This document shows, one piece after another, positions 15,432 to 23,266 of a DNA stretch of 64,000 nt. Made by a program: the position numbers and the translations under genes. Origin of the DNA: Chloroflexi bacterium UBA6077 (GTDB lineage: Bacteria; Chloroflexota; UBA6077). The stretch is taken from the NCBI GenBank assembly GCA_002436065.1, contig DIXP01000118.1:62001-126000 (forward strand). The letters run 5' to 3'. The stretch's first letter is position 1. Each line of letters opens with the position of its first letter. The notes beneath the pieces are model-generated. The model was not told where the DNA came from. It saw only the letters and a list, made by a program, of their open reading frames with translations, and made no database searches.

Positions 15432-15767
15432 TCAGGCACCACCATCCAGATGAGGAGAGATTGATTTCAGCAACCGATCCTTGGGATTGTAACCCACTAT
15501 CCTCTGGACATCCTTCCCACTCTTGAAGAGGATGAGGGTAGGAATGCTGCTCACATTGAACTTCCGAGCGGTAGCCATGTTGCTATCCACATCCAGTTTG
15601 GCCACCTTGAGCTTGCCACTCTGCTCATTGGCCACCTCTTTCAGTACCGGTGCAATCTGCCTGCAGGGCCCACACCATTCGGCCCAGAAGTCCACCAGTA
15701 CCGGCTCAGTGGCCTTGAGTACTTCCTCCTCGAAGGTGGCATCAGTCACCGCTATCGGCTCTGCCAT
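15432..15767 (-). CDS. trxA: thioredoxin
   Basis: This is a 111-residue cytoplasmic thiol-disulfide oxidoreductase. The active site WCGPC is at 31-35, the cis-proline loop is SIPTLILFKSG, and the buried Asp lies in VLVDFWAEW. It lies 16 bases after csoR on the same strand, so the metal sensor and the thioredoxin probably form one transcript from the promoter at 16105-16133. AAGGAGG lies a rather long 13 bases before the ATG. Confidence 0.93.
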   Translation of the reverse strand: MAEPIAVTDATFEEEVLKATEPVLVDFWAEWCGPCRQIAPVLKEVANEQSGKLKVAKLDVDSNMATARKFNVSSIPTLILFKSGKDVQRIVGYNPKDRLLKSISPHLDGGA

Positions 15768-15783
15768 CTAGGAAACGTCCTCC

Positions 15784-16068
15784 TTACTTCTCGGGCGAAC
15801 TCTCCACACCCGGGGACATACGTAGGAACAGGGTCAGGGCCCGCTCTATGGTGGCCTTCTTCATCTCTGAAGAGGCCGACTCCGCCAAACACTGTTCCAT
15901 GTGCTCGGCCATCACGCTGAGCGCCACCTTGTCCAGGGCGGCACGAGCAGCCATGATCTGGGTGATGACGTCCTCACAGGGACGCGCATCATCCAGCATC
16001 CGCTGGATCCCCTTGACCTGACCCTCGATACGCCTCAAACGTGCCGCTATCGCTTCGTTGCCGCTCAC
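15784..16068 (-). CDS. csoR: CsoR family metal-sensing repressor
   Basis: This 94-residue all-helical repressor of the CsoR/RcnR/FrmR family has the Cu(I) ligand set C31, H56 and C60 (ARPCEDV, AEHMEQCL), matching the x-C-H-C fingerprint of copper sensors. The histidine argues against persulfide-sensing CstR. GTG 16068 is the start, with GGAGG 5 bases upstream. trxA follows in the same direction. A dyad TACCC-N5-GGGTA lies between its promoter and its start, as expected for autoregulation. No copper pump gene is in the window, so regulation of trxA may be its local role. Confidence 0.88.
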   Translation of the reverse strand: MSGNEAIAARLRRIEGQVKGIQRMLDDARPCEDVITQIMAARAALDKVALSVMAEHMEQCLAESASSEMKKATIERALTLFLRMSPGVESSPEK

Positions 16069-16080
16069 CTTGCCTCCATA

Positions 16081-16095
16081 TACCCTCCATGGGTA
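16081..16095. promoter_or_regulatory. probable CsoR operator
   Basis: TACCC-TCCAT-GGGTA is a perfect dyad with the G-tract/C-tract form used by CsoR/RcnR repressors. It lies just downstream of the predicted start site of csoR and upstream of its ribosome-binding site. Confidence 0.55.
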
Positions 16096-16104
16096 CCTGG
16101 AGCG

Positions 16105-16133
16105 ATTCTAGCCCCCGCACCAGTCCCTGTCAA
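16105..16133 (-). promoter_or_regulatory. csoR-trxA promoter
   Basis: On the minus strand, TTGACA (16133-16128) and TAGAAT (16110-16105) are separated by 17 bases, close to the sigma70 consensus. A 10-bp palindrome CAGTTAACTG lies just upstream at 16137-16146. Confidence 0.7.
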
Positions 16134-16193
16134 CAACAGTTAACTGCTCAATCGCTCCTCTTCCCTGATGGGTAGGGGCCGGGGGTTAGCTAT

Positions 16194-17102
16194 TCACTTC
16201 TCCATCTGTCGCTTCACCTCGCGCAGCGCCTGCTCCGCCGTGAGCACCGGCACCGTCGCGAAGTCCCTCTTGAACCTGTCCATGATCAAGCCTGCTCTGA
16301 GGGGTCGAGGGGCCGGCTGGTCAAGGTCCTTCGTCTTGATCCTGTCGATCAGGCTCGGGTCCAGCCCAAAAACCCGGGCTGCGAGCACAGCGAAGGCGTG
16401 CCGATCGATGACTGTATCTCCAACAGTGTTGTACTGCCCCTGTCGCCCCGAGTCGAGAAGGGCTAGCAGCATCTGGGCCAGATTGTCGGCTAGCGTCGGC
16501 GACCCTACCTGATCGTCCACTATCCTGACCCGCTCCCCCTTACTCAGCTTGCTCGCCAACCAGGCGACGAAACTCGGCCTCACGTTCGGCGCGTGCCCGA
16601 AAAGTACTGTGGTGCGGACGATGGCCAAATCGGCGCAGTTTTCACGAGCAGCCTTCTCGCTCTCCAGCTTGGTCAGACCATAGTGGCTGATGGGGTTAGG
16701 AATATCCTCCTCGCTGTAGGGGCCATTCTCGCCATCGAACACATATTCCGTGGAAATGTGTACCAAGCGCGCACCCGCTTCGGCGCACGCCCTGGCCACG
16801 TTAGCCGTCCCATCAACGTTGACCCGCCACGAAAGCACCTTCTGGGACTCGGAAGCGTCCACGGCGGTGAATGCAGCGGTGTGGATGACGGACTCGGGCC
16901 GGGTTCGGAGGACCAACTCCCGCACCTGCTCAGGCTCGGTGATATCCACCTGATGGTAGGAGAACTCTCCCAGGAAACAGTTCAGGGCATCGGGCTCCAG
17001 AGAGGCCGAAACCGGCTCCCGACCTTCGGCCAGCAGCAACCCCAACATCTTCGTCCCCAGCAACCCGTTGCCCCCAGTAACCAGCACCCTCCTGTACACC
17101 AT
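16194..17102 (-). CDS. rmlD: dTDP-4-dehydrorhamnose reductase-like SDR
   Basis: This 302-residue extended short-chain dehydrogenase reduces dTDP-4-keto-L-rhamnose in rhamnose synthesis. GGNGLLG (10-16) binds NAD(P). ISTEYVFDGENGPY is the family version of the STDYVFDG active-site segment, and HYGLTKLESE holds the Tyr-x3-Lys pair. The following DQVGSPTLADNLA is also typical of RmlD. It lies divergently from the zinc ribbon and rpsU genes and near the polysaccharide cluster, which suits a sugar-nucleotide role. RmlABC are not in the window, so a MAT2B-like role is possible. Confidence 0.8.
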   Translation of the reverse strand: MVYRRVLVTGGNGLLGTKMLGLLLAEGREPVSASLEPDALNCFLGEFSYHQVDITEPEQVRELVLRTRPESVIHTAAFTAVDASESQKVLSWRVNVDGTANVARACAEAGARLVHISTEYVFDGENGPYSEEDIPNPISHYGLTKLESEKAARENCADLAIVRTTVLFGHAPNVRPSFVAWLASKLSKGERVRIVDDQVGSPTLADNLAQMLLALLDSGRQGQYNTVGDTVIDRHAFAVLAARVFGLDPSLIDRIKTKDLDQPAPRPLRAGLIMDRFKRDFATVPVLTAEQALREVKRQMEK

Positions 17103-17420
17103 CTCACCCCACCTGCAGAATCAGCCGCTCGTCACCATCGATGCTAGAACAGCTTAAACCACCTTGTCAAACCGTTTGTCAAACCGCCCCGATGGCACCA
17201 TTCCTCGTCCAGAAATCGCCCACTTCTATCTCACATTCCCACTAAACGAAATGCCCACTTGTGTTGTATACTTACGGGTGATCGTGGCTCTGTTTGGCCT
17301 CGGGGGTTTTGCTGACCCCTGATCCAGGCATCACTCCGAGTCGACGATCCCGTCGGGGCTGGCCCCGTTGGCCGCCCACATCTGTTCAGTTGCAGTTAAG
17401 TCGCACCCTGAGGAGAGGAA
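17103..17420. other. divergent promoter region with direct repeats
   Basis: TTGTCAAACCG occurs twice in tandem (17164-17174 and 17176-17186). Each copy supplies a minus-strand TTGACA, the likely -35 region of rmlD, with TAGCAT as a weak -10. For the plus strand, TATACT at 17267-17272 is a likely -10 for the zinc ribbon and rpsU genes, leaving a leader of about 145 bases that may hold hairpins. No gene is seen. Confidence 0.4.
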
Positions 17421-17753
17421 ATGGCTTACACCGAGAGAACACTTGCCTGTCGAGACTGCGGACGGTCCTTCCCCTTTACCGTTGAGGAGCAAGAATTCTT
17501 CGCCCAGAAGGGATTCACCAACGACCCCGTGCGCTGCCCCGAGTGTCGAGCAGCCAAGAGGGCCGAGCGAGGCGATTCCCGAGGCGGCTTCGGCGGCGGA
17601 TTCGGTCGCCAACCCCGTGAGATGTATCCGGCCGTCTGCGCTCGCTGTGGCAAGGATACTGAGGTTCCCTTCCAGCCACGTGGGGACAAGCCAGTATACT
17701 GCTCGGACTGCTTCTCCAAGGAACGCGGCAGCTATGGGGGGCGGGGGCGCTAA
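17421..17753 (+). CDS. zinc-ribbon protein (zf-trcl type)
   Basis: This 110-residue protein has two zinc-binding halves. The first has CRDCGRSFPFT with CPECR (CxxC pairs). The second has CARCGKDTEVPFQPRGDKPVY followed by CSDCF. Both signatures recur in small bacterial proteins often found beside cold-shock proteins or ribosomal genes; a nucleic-acid-binding role is likely but unproven. A Gly/Arg/Phe-rich linker (RGGFGGGFGRQ) separates them, and the tail is YGGRGR, like RNA-binding RGG regions. AGGAGAGG precedes the ATG. Its stop overlaps the rpsU start (TAATG). Confidence 0.85.
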   Translation: MAYTERTLACRDCGRSFPFTVEEQEFFAQKGFTNDPVRCPECRAAKRAERGDSRGGFGGGFGRQPREMYPAVCARCGKDTEVPFQPRGDKPVYCSDCFSKERGSYGGRGR

Positions 17754-17980
17754 TGCAGGTAGTAGCACGAGACAACGAACCAATCGATGAACTGCTCGCT
17801 CGCTTCAAGCGAGGCATGGTCCGTTCGGGCATCCTGAAAGACCTCAAGAAGCACCGATTCTTCGTGGGCCCCGGCGAAGAGCGCCGTATGAAGGCAAAGG
17901 CCGCGGAGAGAAAGCGCAAGCGCCGACAGCAAAAAACCACCAACTGGCGACTGCGACGTTCCGCTTCCCATTCCCGATAG
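17753..17980 (+). CDS. rpsU: 30S ribosomal protein S21 (bS21)
   Basis: This is a 75-residue basic protein of the small subunit, which acts near the anti-Shine-Dalgarno region of 16S rRNA. The family core is visible: NEPIDELLARFKRGMVRSG, ILKDLKKHRFF, then the basic tail RRMKAKAAERKRKRRQQK. It overlaps the zinc-ribbon stop by one base (TAATG), indicating coupled translation. A hairpin terminator follows at 18003-18034. Confidence 0.93.
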   Translation: MQVVARDNEPIDELLARFKRGMVRSGILKDLKKHRFFVGPGEERRMKAKAAERKRKRRQQKTTNWRLRRSASHSR

Positions 17981-18002
17981 TCCGGCGGGTTTGACCCTTT
18001 GA

Positions 18003-18034
18003 GGCCAGCTACCCCACCATAGGAGTAGCTGGCC
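18003..18034 (+). terminator. hairpin after rpsU
   Basis: Arms ggccagctac (18003-18012) and gtagctggcc (18025-18034) are exact complements with a 12-base loop, 22 bases after the rpsU stop. The T-tract is weak. Confidence 0.5.
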
Positions 18035-18071
18035 GTTGCCGTTTCGGCAATCATCACCGTGAATAGTCCTC

Positions 18072-18080
18072 TGCTATACT
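18072..18080 (+). promoter_or_regulatory. extended -10 promoter of the polysaccharide cluster
   Basis: TGCTATACT lies 42 bases before the ATG at 18123 and is identical to the site at 13032-13040. No -35 match is visible. Confidence 0.45.
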
Positions 18081-18122
18081 GCTCCGAGTCCAGATCTCTA
18101 CAGCCTCGGGGGGGTCTCCAGA

Positions 18123-19529
18123 ATGGCAGGTCGCAGCCTGGCGGTCGCACACGAAACCTCCATGCCGGCTCGCCGGCATCGCCTTGAGCCAGTGCCCGCG
18201 GTGCTCGCCGTCGTCGGCGGAATCATTCTGGCGATATCGACATCGACGGGCCCATCGCTGCTAGGTCTGGGTATCATGGCAGCGGGGCTGGCTTGGCGGC
18301 CAGGCTTCGGCCTGTCATTGCTCGCGGTCTCCCTGCCCTTCTTCCTGTTCCCCAAGAAGCTCGGCGGGATGGCCTTCTCCATGCCCGAACTGATCCTCCT
18401 CGCGACCGTGGTAGGCACCGCCCTCTATGCCCTCCGCCGATGGTGGTCTGGCGGCCAAACGGGTATCGCCACTCTGGCCACCCCCTTCGACCGCCCCATC
18501 GCCCTCTTCCTGGCGGCTGCCCTACTCTCCCTCCTGGCCAGCGAGGTGCTACGGGTAAGCCTGCGGGATCTGCGCACCCTGGTGTTGGAGCCAATCCTCG
18601 CCTTCTATCTCGGGGCCTGGTTCCTCCGCAGCAGGCACGAACGGGCGCTCCTGCTGACCGCGCTCTTACTGGGAGCCGTCGCGGCCGCCGCTCTGGGTCT
18701 CTACCAGTACCTGTTCACCGAGCATGTGGTGGAGGTAGAAGGGGCCAAGCGGATACTTGGCCCCTATCTCTCGCCAAACCACATGGGGCTGTACCTGGGC
18801 CGCGCCATCCCGATAGCGGTGGCCCTGTCCCTCTTTGCGCCCAGGACGCGCCCTCTCGCGATCCCGCTCCTGATACTGCTGACGACGGCCCTGTTCCTAA
18901 CCTTCTCGGTCGGGGCATGGATGGCGACCCTACTGGCAGTTGGCACCGTCACCCTGCTGTGGAACGGACGAGCAGCCCTTGCCCTGACAGCCAGCGCCCT
19001 GATGGTGGCCGCCGCCGCATTGCCGATACTCTCTCTGGAGAGAGTATCTTCGCATTTCAGCCTCAGCCGTGGCACCAGCTTCATCCGCATCCAGCTCTGG
19101 CAGTCCTCTCTAGAGATGATCCGAGACCACCCACTGCTGGGGGTGGGAATGGACAACTTCCTCTACCACTACAACTCATCCTACCTGCAGGATGCGGCGG
19201 CAGCGGAGCCAAGCCTGTCTCATCCCCATAACATCCTGCTCAACTTCTGGCTACAAATGGGTGCCCTTGGCGTTCTCGCCATCGGGTGGCTGCTGGCTGC
19301 CCTAGGGAGATGCTGGGCAAGCTTGTGGCGGCTACCGCAGCCGTCCCTGGAGAGGGCCATACTGGCAGGGATAGCGGGTGCCACGGTGGACCTCGTTGTC
19401 CACGGCATGGTGGATAACTCCTACTTCCTGGTCGACCTGGCCTTCCACTTCTGGCTGCTCGCGGTGATGTTGGTGACCATTAGGAGGTCTCCGTCACCTA
19501 CGCTTTCTCACGAGGCGCAAATGGAGTAG
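18123..19529 (+). CDS. O-antigen ligase/polymerase-like membrane protein
   Basis: This 468-residue protein has about 11 membrane segments and the WaaL/Wzy-C architecture. A large outside loop contains SSHFSLSRGTSFIRIQLWQ, LEMIRDHPLLGVGMDNF and the conserved histidine in SHPHNILLNFWLQMG. Such proteins polymerise or ligate lipid-linked glycans outside the membrane. It begins the plus-strand polysaccharide region; a second, different copy lies at 20595. Which one is polymerase and which ligase cannot be decided from sequence. Confidence 0.85.
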   Translation: MAGRSLAVAHETSMPARRHRLEPVPAVLAVVGGIILAISTSTGPSLLGLGIMAAGLAWRPGFGLSLLAVSLPFFLFPKKLGGMAFSMPELILLATVVGTALYALRRWWSGGQTGIATLATPFDRPIALFLAAALLSLLASEVLRVSLRDLRTLVLEPILAFYLGAWFLRSRHERALLLTALLLGAVAAAALGLYQYLFTEHVVEVEGAKRILGPYLSPNHMGLYLGRAIPIAVALSLFAPRTRPLAIPLLILLTTALFLTFSVGAWMATLLAVGTVTLLWNGRAALALTASALMVAAAALPILSLERVSSHFSLSRGTSFIRIQLWQSSLEMIRDHPLLGVGMDNFLYHYNSSYLQDAAAAEPSLSHPHNILLNFWLQMGALGVLAIGWLLAALGRCWASLWRLPQPSLERAILAGIAGATVDLVVHGMVDNSYFLVDLAFHFWLLAVMLVTIRRSPSPTLSHEAQME

Positions 19530-19650
19530 ACTATGCCGGTTCCATGGCACGCGTCCCACGGTTCTTCATCTGAGTGATAGATATCGGGCTGTTCTCAGCC
19601 CTGCTCCATCGATCATCTAGCCCGATCTCATCAGGGGACGGAGGTCTACC

Positions 19651-20598
19651 TTGCGCATCGTTGTCACCGGCGGCGCCGGTTTTATCGGCTCCCACCTCTG
19701 CGCTCGCCTTTTGGCCGGAGGGCACCAGGTCACAGCCGTCGATAACCTGATCACCGGCAGCCGACGCAATATCGCGGGTCTGCTAGGGCATCCAGCCTTC
19801 TCCTTCGTAGAGCATGATGTCATACACCCGCTCGACATCCCCACCGAGGTGGTCTTCCACCTGGCCAGCCCCGCTAGCCCAGAGGGTTATATGGCCAATC
19901 CGCTAGAGACGGCCCTGGCGAACTCACAGGGAACCTACAACCTCCTCGAGTTGGCGAAGCGATACAGTGCCCGATTTCTGGTGTCGTCCACCTCCGAAGC
20001 CTACGGCGACCCCCTGGAGCACCCGCAGAGAGAGTGCTATTGGGGCCATGTGAACCCTGTTGGACCTCGATCCTGCTACGACGAGAGCAAGCGGTTCGCC
20101 GAAGCCCTCACCATGGTCTACGTGCGCGCAGGTGCGGTGGACGCCAGGATCATCCGCATCTTCAACACCTACGGCCCGCACTCCGATCCCAATGACGGCC
20201 GCATCGTACCCAACTTCATCACCCAGGCACTCGCTGGCAAGCCGATTACCGTGTACGGGAACGGGACTCAGACCCGGAGCCTCTGCTACGTGGACGACCT
20301 GGTGGAGGGAATCATCGCGGCGATGCTTACCCCGGGCACCACGGGCCAGGTGGTTAATCTGGGCAACCCTCAGGAACACACAGTGCTGGAGTATGCCCAC
20401 ATCATCAGTCGCCTGTGTGGCTCCCGGTCGGAGGTGATGTTCCAGCCACTCCCCCAGGATGACCCCACCCGCCGCTGCCCGGACATCTCCAAGGCTCGCG
20501 AGCTGCTGCAGTGGGAACCGAAGATTGGGCTGGAGCAGGGGCTCAAGCGCACCATCCAATGGTTCCGAGAGATAGCCAGCCAAGAGCATTCCGGATGA
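19651..20598 (+). CDS. UDP-glucuronate decarboxylase-like NAD-dependent epimerase
   Basis: This 315-residue extended SDR is closest to UDP-glucuronate decarboxylase (UXS), which makes UDP-xylose. GGAGFIGSHL starts at residue 7, STSEAYGDPLEHPQ holds the catalytic Ser/Glu, and SCYDESKRFAE holds Tyr-x3-Lys. RIFNTYGPH and GNGTQTRSLCYVDDLVEGI are also strongly UXS-like. TTG 19651 is the start, with GGAGG at 19640-19644. The next gene starts inside its stop codon, so sugar-nucleotide supply and glycan assembly are co-expressed. Confidence 0.88.
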   Translation: MRIVVTGGAGFIGSHLCARLLAGGHQVTAVDNLITGSRRNIAGLLGHPAFSFVEHDVIHPLDIPTEVVFHLASPASPEGYMANPLETALANSQGTYNLLELAKRYSARFLVSSTSEAYGDPLEHPQRECYWGHVNPVGPRSCYDESKRFAEALTMVYVRAGAVDARIIRIFNTYGPHSDPNDGRIVPNFITQALAGKPITVYGNGTQTRSLCYVDDLVEGIIAAMLTPGTTGQVVNLGNPQEHTVLEYAHIISRLCGSRSEVMFQPLPQDDPTRRCPDISKARELLQWEPKIGLEQGLKRTIQWFREIASQEHSG

Positions 20599-22220
20599 GC
20601 CAACTCGAGGGCAGCCACAGGCTGGCCCTGCCCACCCCCGACTGGTTGCCCCGCCTGCCCCTCTCTCAGTGGATCCTGGCCCTTGGGCTGGCAATAGTGA
20701 TCGCCACCCTGCCAGGCCTCTGGACACTCCCTGGCCTGGTGGTCCTCGCCGCCGCCCTGGTGGTGCTGATGAAGCCGGAGGCAGCCGTCTACCTGCTCAC
20801 ACTGTCGGTGCCGCTGGGTTACCTGTTGGAGATTGAAGGCGATGAGTTCTCCGTCACTCCAACCGAGGCCATCGTCGGAATGATGGTGATCGGATGGGCC
20901 TTGCGAGCCCTAGGCAGGCGGAGCTTGGTCATCCCCCTCACCCCCCTGTTGGTCCCACTCGTCGGCATGCTGGCCGTTGTGGCCTTCTCGGGAAACCACG
21001 CCGTTGCAGCTGGTCTAACTCTAAAAGAGAGCCTGAAATGGGGGGAGTTGCTCCTGGTATACCTGTTTGTCATCGCCGAGATGGGTAGCTTGCGCCACGC
21101 CCTTGGCCTGCTGTCGATGCTGTTCCTCGGAGCAGGCATCGAAGCCCTGATAGGCGCCGCACAGTTCTTCTTCAACCTTGGGCCAGACTTCTACTCCGTG
21201 GGCCGCTTCATGCGCGCCTACGGCACTTTCGAGCAGCCGAACCCCTACGCCGGGTACCTGGGCATGATTATCCCCCTGGCCTTCGGGCTGGTGCTCGCAC
21301 AGCCCAAGGGGCGATGGCGCAACTGGACCTTGATAGTCCTGGCGATGGCCGTCGCTGCCGTCGGGATGAGCTTATCCCGCGGTGCCTGGATGGGAATCTC
21401 CCTGGCAATCGCCGCCATGATGCTGTTCTGGAGCCACCATACCCGGATCCTGTTGGCTGCCGGCACCCTGGCCGCCACCCCGCTAGCTGCTCTGGCCTAT
21501 ATGAACCTCCTCCCAGCGGAGTTGGCAACCCGGATGGCCACTGTCCTGGACTACTTCCGCTTCGTGGACGTCACTCGGGAGGCCGTCACCCCCGAGAACT
21601 TCGCACTCATCGAGAGAATGGCCCACTGGCAGGCGGCCCTCGATATGATCGCTGCCAGCCCTCTGCTGGGCATGGGCGCCGGCAACTACCCCGCGGTCTA
21701 CGAATGGTTCGCCGTGCGAGGCTGGAACGAGGCCCTCGGCCACGCCCACAACTTCTACCTGAACATCGCGGCCGAGACGGGGCTTGTGGGCGTGGCGGTG
21801 TACCTATCCATCTTCATCGTGGCGCTGCTGCATACGGTGAAGGCCCTGTTGCAGGGAGCGCGGGCATCTTGCCCACCAAGAGTCGTAGGGCAGGGGATAA
21901 ACCCCTGCCGCCCGGCGGTGGTGGGCGAGGTGGTAGGGGATGGGCAACGTCGCGCGTCCATGTCCCCCGGGCGGAAGGGGACGAGCCCCTTCCCTACGGG
22001 AAGGGGGGGCGGACCGGTCGGTGGGAGACACTCCCAGGCAATCTGGCGTGGCATCCTTCTCGGAGTCCTGGGATCCCTGGTCGCGGTATGTGTGCACAAC
22101 ATGTTCGATAGCCTCTTCGTCCACGGCATGAGCATTCAACTGGGAATGATCCTGGCACTGGGACAACTCTCGGCCACGGCGCTGAGCCAACCCCTTCTTC
22201 GGAGTCAATCGAGTCTATGA
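20595..22220 (+). CDS. second O-antigen ligase/polymerase-like membrane protein, with insertion
   Basis: The ATG at 20595 overlaps the upstream stop (ATGA) and gives 541 residues with about 11 membrane segments. The catalytic loop contains LIERMAHWQAALDMIAASP, LLGMGAGNYPAVYEWF and the conserved histidine in LGHAHNFYLNIAAETGLVG. Between the last two hydrophobic segments lies a Gly/Pro/Arg-rich insertion of about 55 residues (roughly 420-478; ARASCPPRVVGQG, GRKGTSPFPTGRGGG). GC-rich palindromes encode it and keep the frame. Its start overlaps the epimerase and its end overlaps the next gene, so it is probably still translated. Confidence 0.85.
   Translation: MSQLEGSHRLALPTPDWLPRLPLSQWILALGLAIVIATLPGLWTLPGLVVLAAALVVLMKPEAAVYLLTLSVPLGYLLEIEGDEFSVTPTEAIVGMMVIGWALRALGRRSLVIPLTPLLVPLVGMLAVVAFSGNHAVAAGLTLKESLKWGELLLVYLFVIAEMGSLRHALGLLSMLFLGAGIEALIGAAQFFFNLGPDFYSVGRFMRAYGTFEQPNPYAGYLGMIIPLAFGLVLAQPKGRWRNWTLIVLAMAVAAVGMSLSRGAWMGISLAIAAMMLFWSHHTRILLAAGTLAATPLAALAYMNLLPAELATRMATVLDYFRFVDVTREAVTPENFALIERMAHWQAALDMIAASPLLGMGAGNYPAVYEWFAVRGWNEALGHAHNFYLNIAAETGLVGVAVYLSIFIVALLHTVKALLQGARASCPPRVVGQGINPCRPAVVGEVVGDGQRRASMSPGRKGTSPFPTGRGGGPVGGRHSQAIWRGILLGVLGSLVAVCVHNMFDSLFVHGMSIQLGMILALGQLSATALSQPLLRSQSSL
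21863..22030. repeat. in-frame palindromic element inside the wzy-like gene
   Basis: Hairpins ggcagggg/cccctgcc (21889-21896 with 21902-21909) and ccccttccc/gggaagggg (21986-21994 with 21998-22006) lie in a G/C-tract-rich block. The second is the same hairpin as the one at 11718-11742 in priA apart from the loop. Confidence 0.75.
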
Positions 22221-23266
22221 ACAACGACCAGGTAGTGGCCGGCAACCATGCCGCAGAAACCGCCGAGGATGCTCCAGTCGCTCTAGAGAAGAAGTTCCTG
22301 AACGTCCGCACCTTCGTGTCCTTCGGTGTGGCCTTCGCTATCCTGTACTTCGTGTTCCGCCAGATGGACGTCAACATTGGGGAGATCGTAGCCCACATCG
22401 CCACCGCGAACCCCCTCTACTACCTGCTGGCCATGGTGATCTACTACTCCGCCTTCATCGTCCGCAGCCTGCGCTGGAGGGTGCTGCTGGAGAACGTGGG
22501 CTTCGGCGAGCGACACGAACACAGACTGCCCTCGGTGCCGGGCATGGCGGAGATAATCTTCCTCTCCTGGTTCGCTAACTGCATCATGCCCGCCAAGCTG
22601 GGAGATGCCTACAGGGCCTATCTGCTGAAGCGAAACGCCAACGTCTCCTTCTCCAAGACCTTCGGGACCATCCTTGCGGAGCGAATCGTCGATCTGCTGC
22701 TCACCTTCATCATGCTGGCAATCACCGGCCTCATCGCCTTCCGCGGCACCCTGCCACCAATGGTACTCACCGGAATGCAGGCATCGGTGGTCCTGGTGTT
22801 TGCCGTAATAGCCGGCCTGCTGGTGATGAAGAACTGGGGCTCCGCCGTTCGTCGATTCCTGCCCAAGAAGTTCCATAGTTACTACGAAGCCTTCGAAGAG
22901 GGAACCCTCGGCTCATTCCAACGAATGCCGCTAGTGCTGTTCTACTCCCTGCTGGCATGGGTGATCGAAGCATCCCGCCTCTACTTCGTGGTACTCTCCT
23001 TGGGGCTGGGCGGGATCAGCTTCCCCATCGTGCTGTTCACCGCGATCGCTGGCTCGCTCCTGACCAGCCTGCCGGGTACCCCCGCTGGTCTGGGGGTGGT
23101 GGAGTCGGTTATCATAGGCATACTACTGCTATCGAGTAATCTAGGATTGATTTCGGGGGTCAGCGAGAGCCTGGCAACCTCCGTGGCGATCCTGGACCGA
23201 ACGATCAGCTACTGGAGCCTGGTGGTCTTCGGTTTGGTAGCCTACCTCCTGACTAAGAAGAAGTAA
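22217..23266 (+). CDS. LPG synthase TM region/flippase-like integral membrane protein
   Basis: This 349-residue protein has about eight membrane segments and belongs to the lysylphosphatidylglycerol synthase transmembrane (UPF0104/AglD2) family. Typical motifs are WFANCIMPAKLGDAYRAYLL (about 115-135), TILAERIVDLLLTF and SLPGTPAGLGVVE. It lacks the soluble aminoacyl-transferase domain of MprF. In polysaccharide clusters these proteins are proposed to help lipid or glycan-lipid transfer; the exact activity is not established. It overlaps both neighbours (ATGA before, TAATG after). Confidence 0.85.
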   Translation: MNNDQVVAGNHAAETAEDAPVALEKKFLNVRTFVSFGVAFAILYFVFRQMDVNIGEIVAHIATANPLYYLLAMVIYYSAFIVRSLRWRVLLENVGFGERHEHRLPSVPGMAEIIFLSWFANCIMPAKLGDAYRAYLLKRNANVSFSKTFGTILAERIVDLLLTFIMLAITGLIAFRGTLPPMVLTGMQASVVLVFAVIAGLLVMKNWGSAVRRFLPKKFHSYYEAFEEGTLGSFQRMPLVLFYSLLAWVIEASRLYFVVLSLGLGGISFPIVLFTAIAGSLLTSLPGTPAGLGVVESVIIGILLLSSNLGLISGVSESLATSVAILDRTISYWSLVVFGLVAYLLTKKK

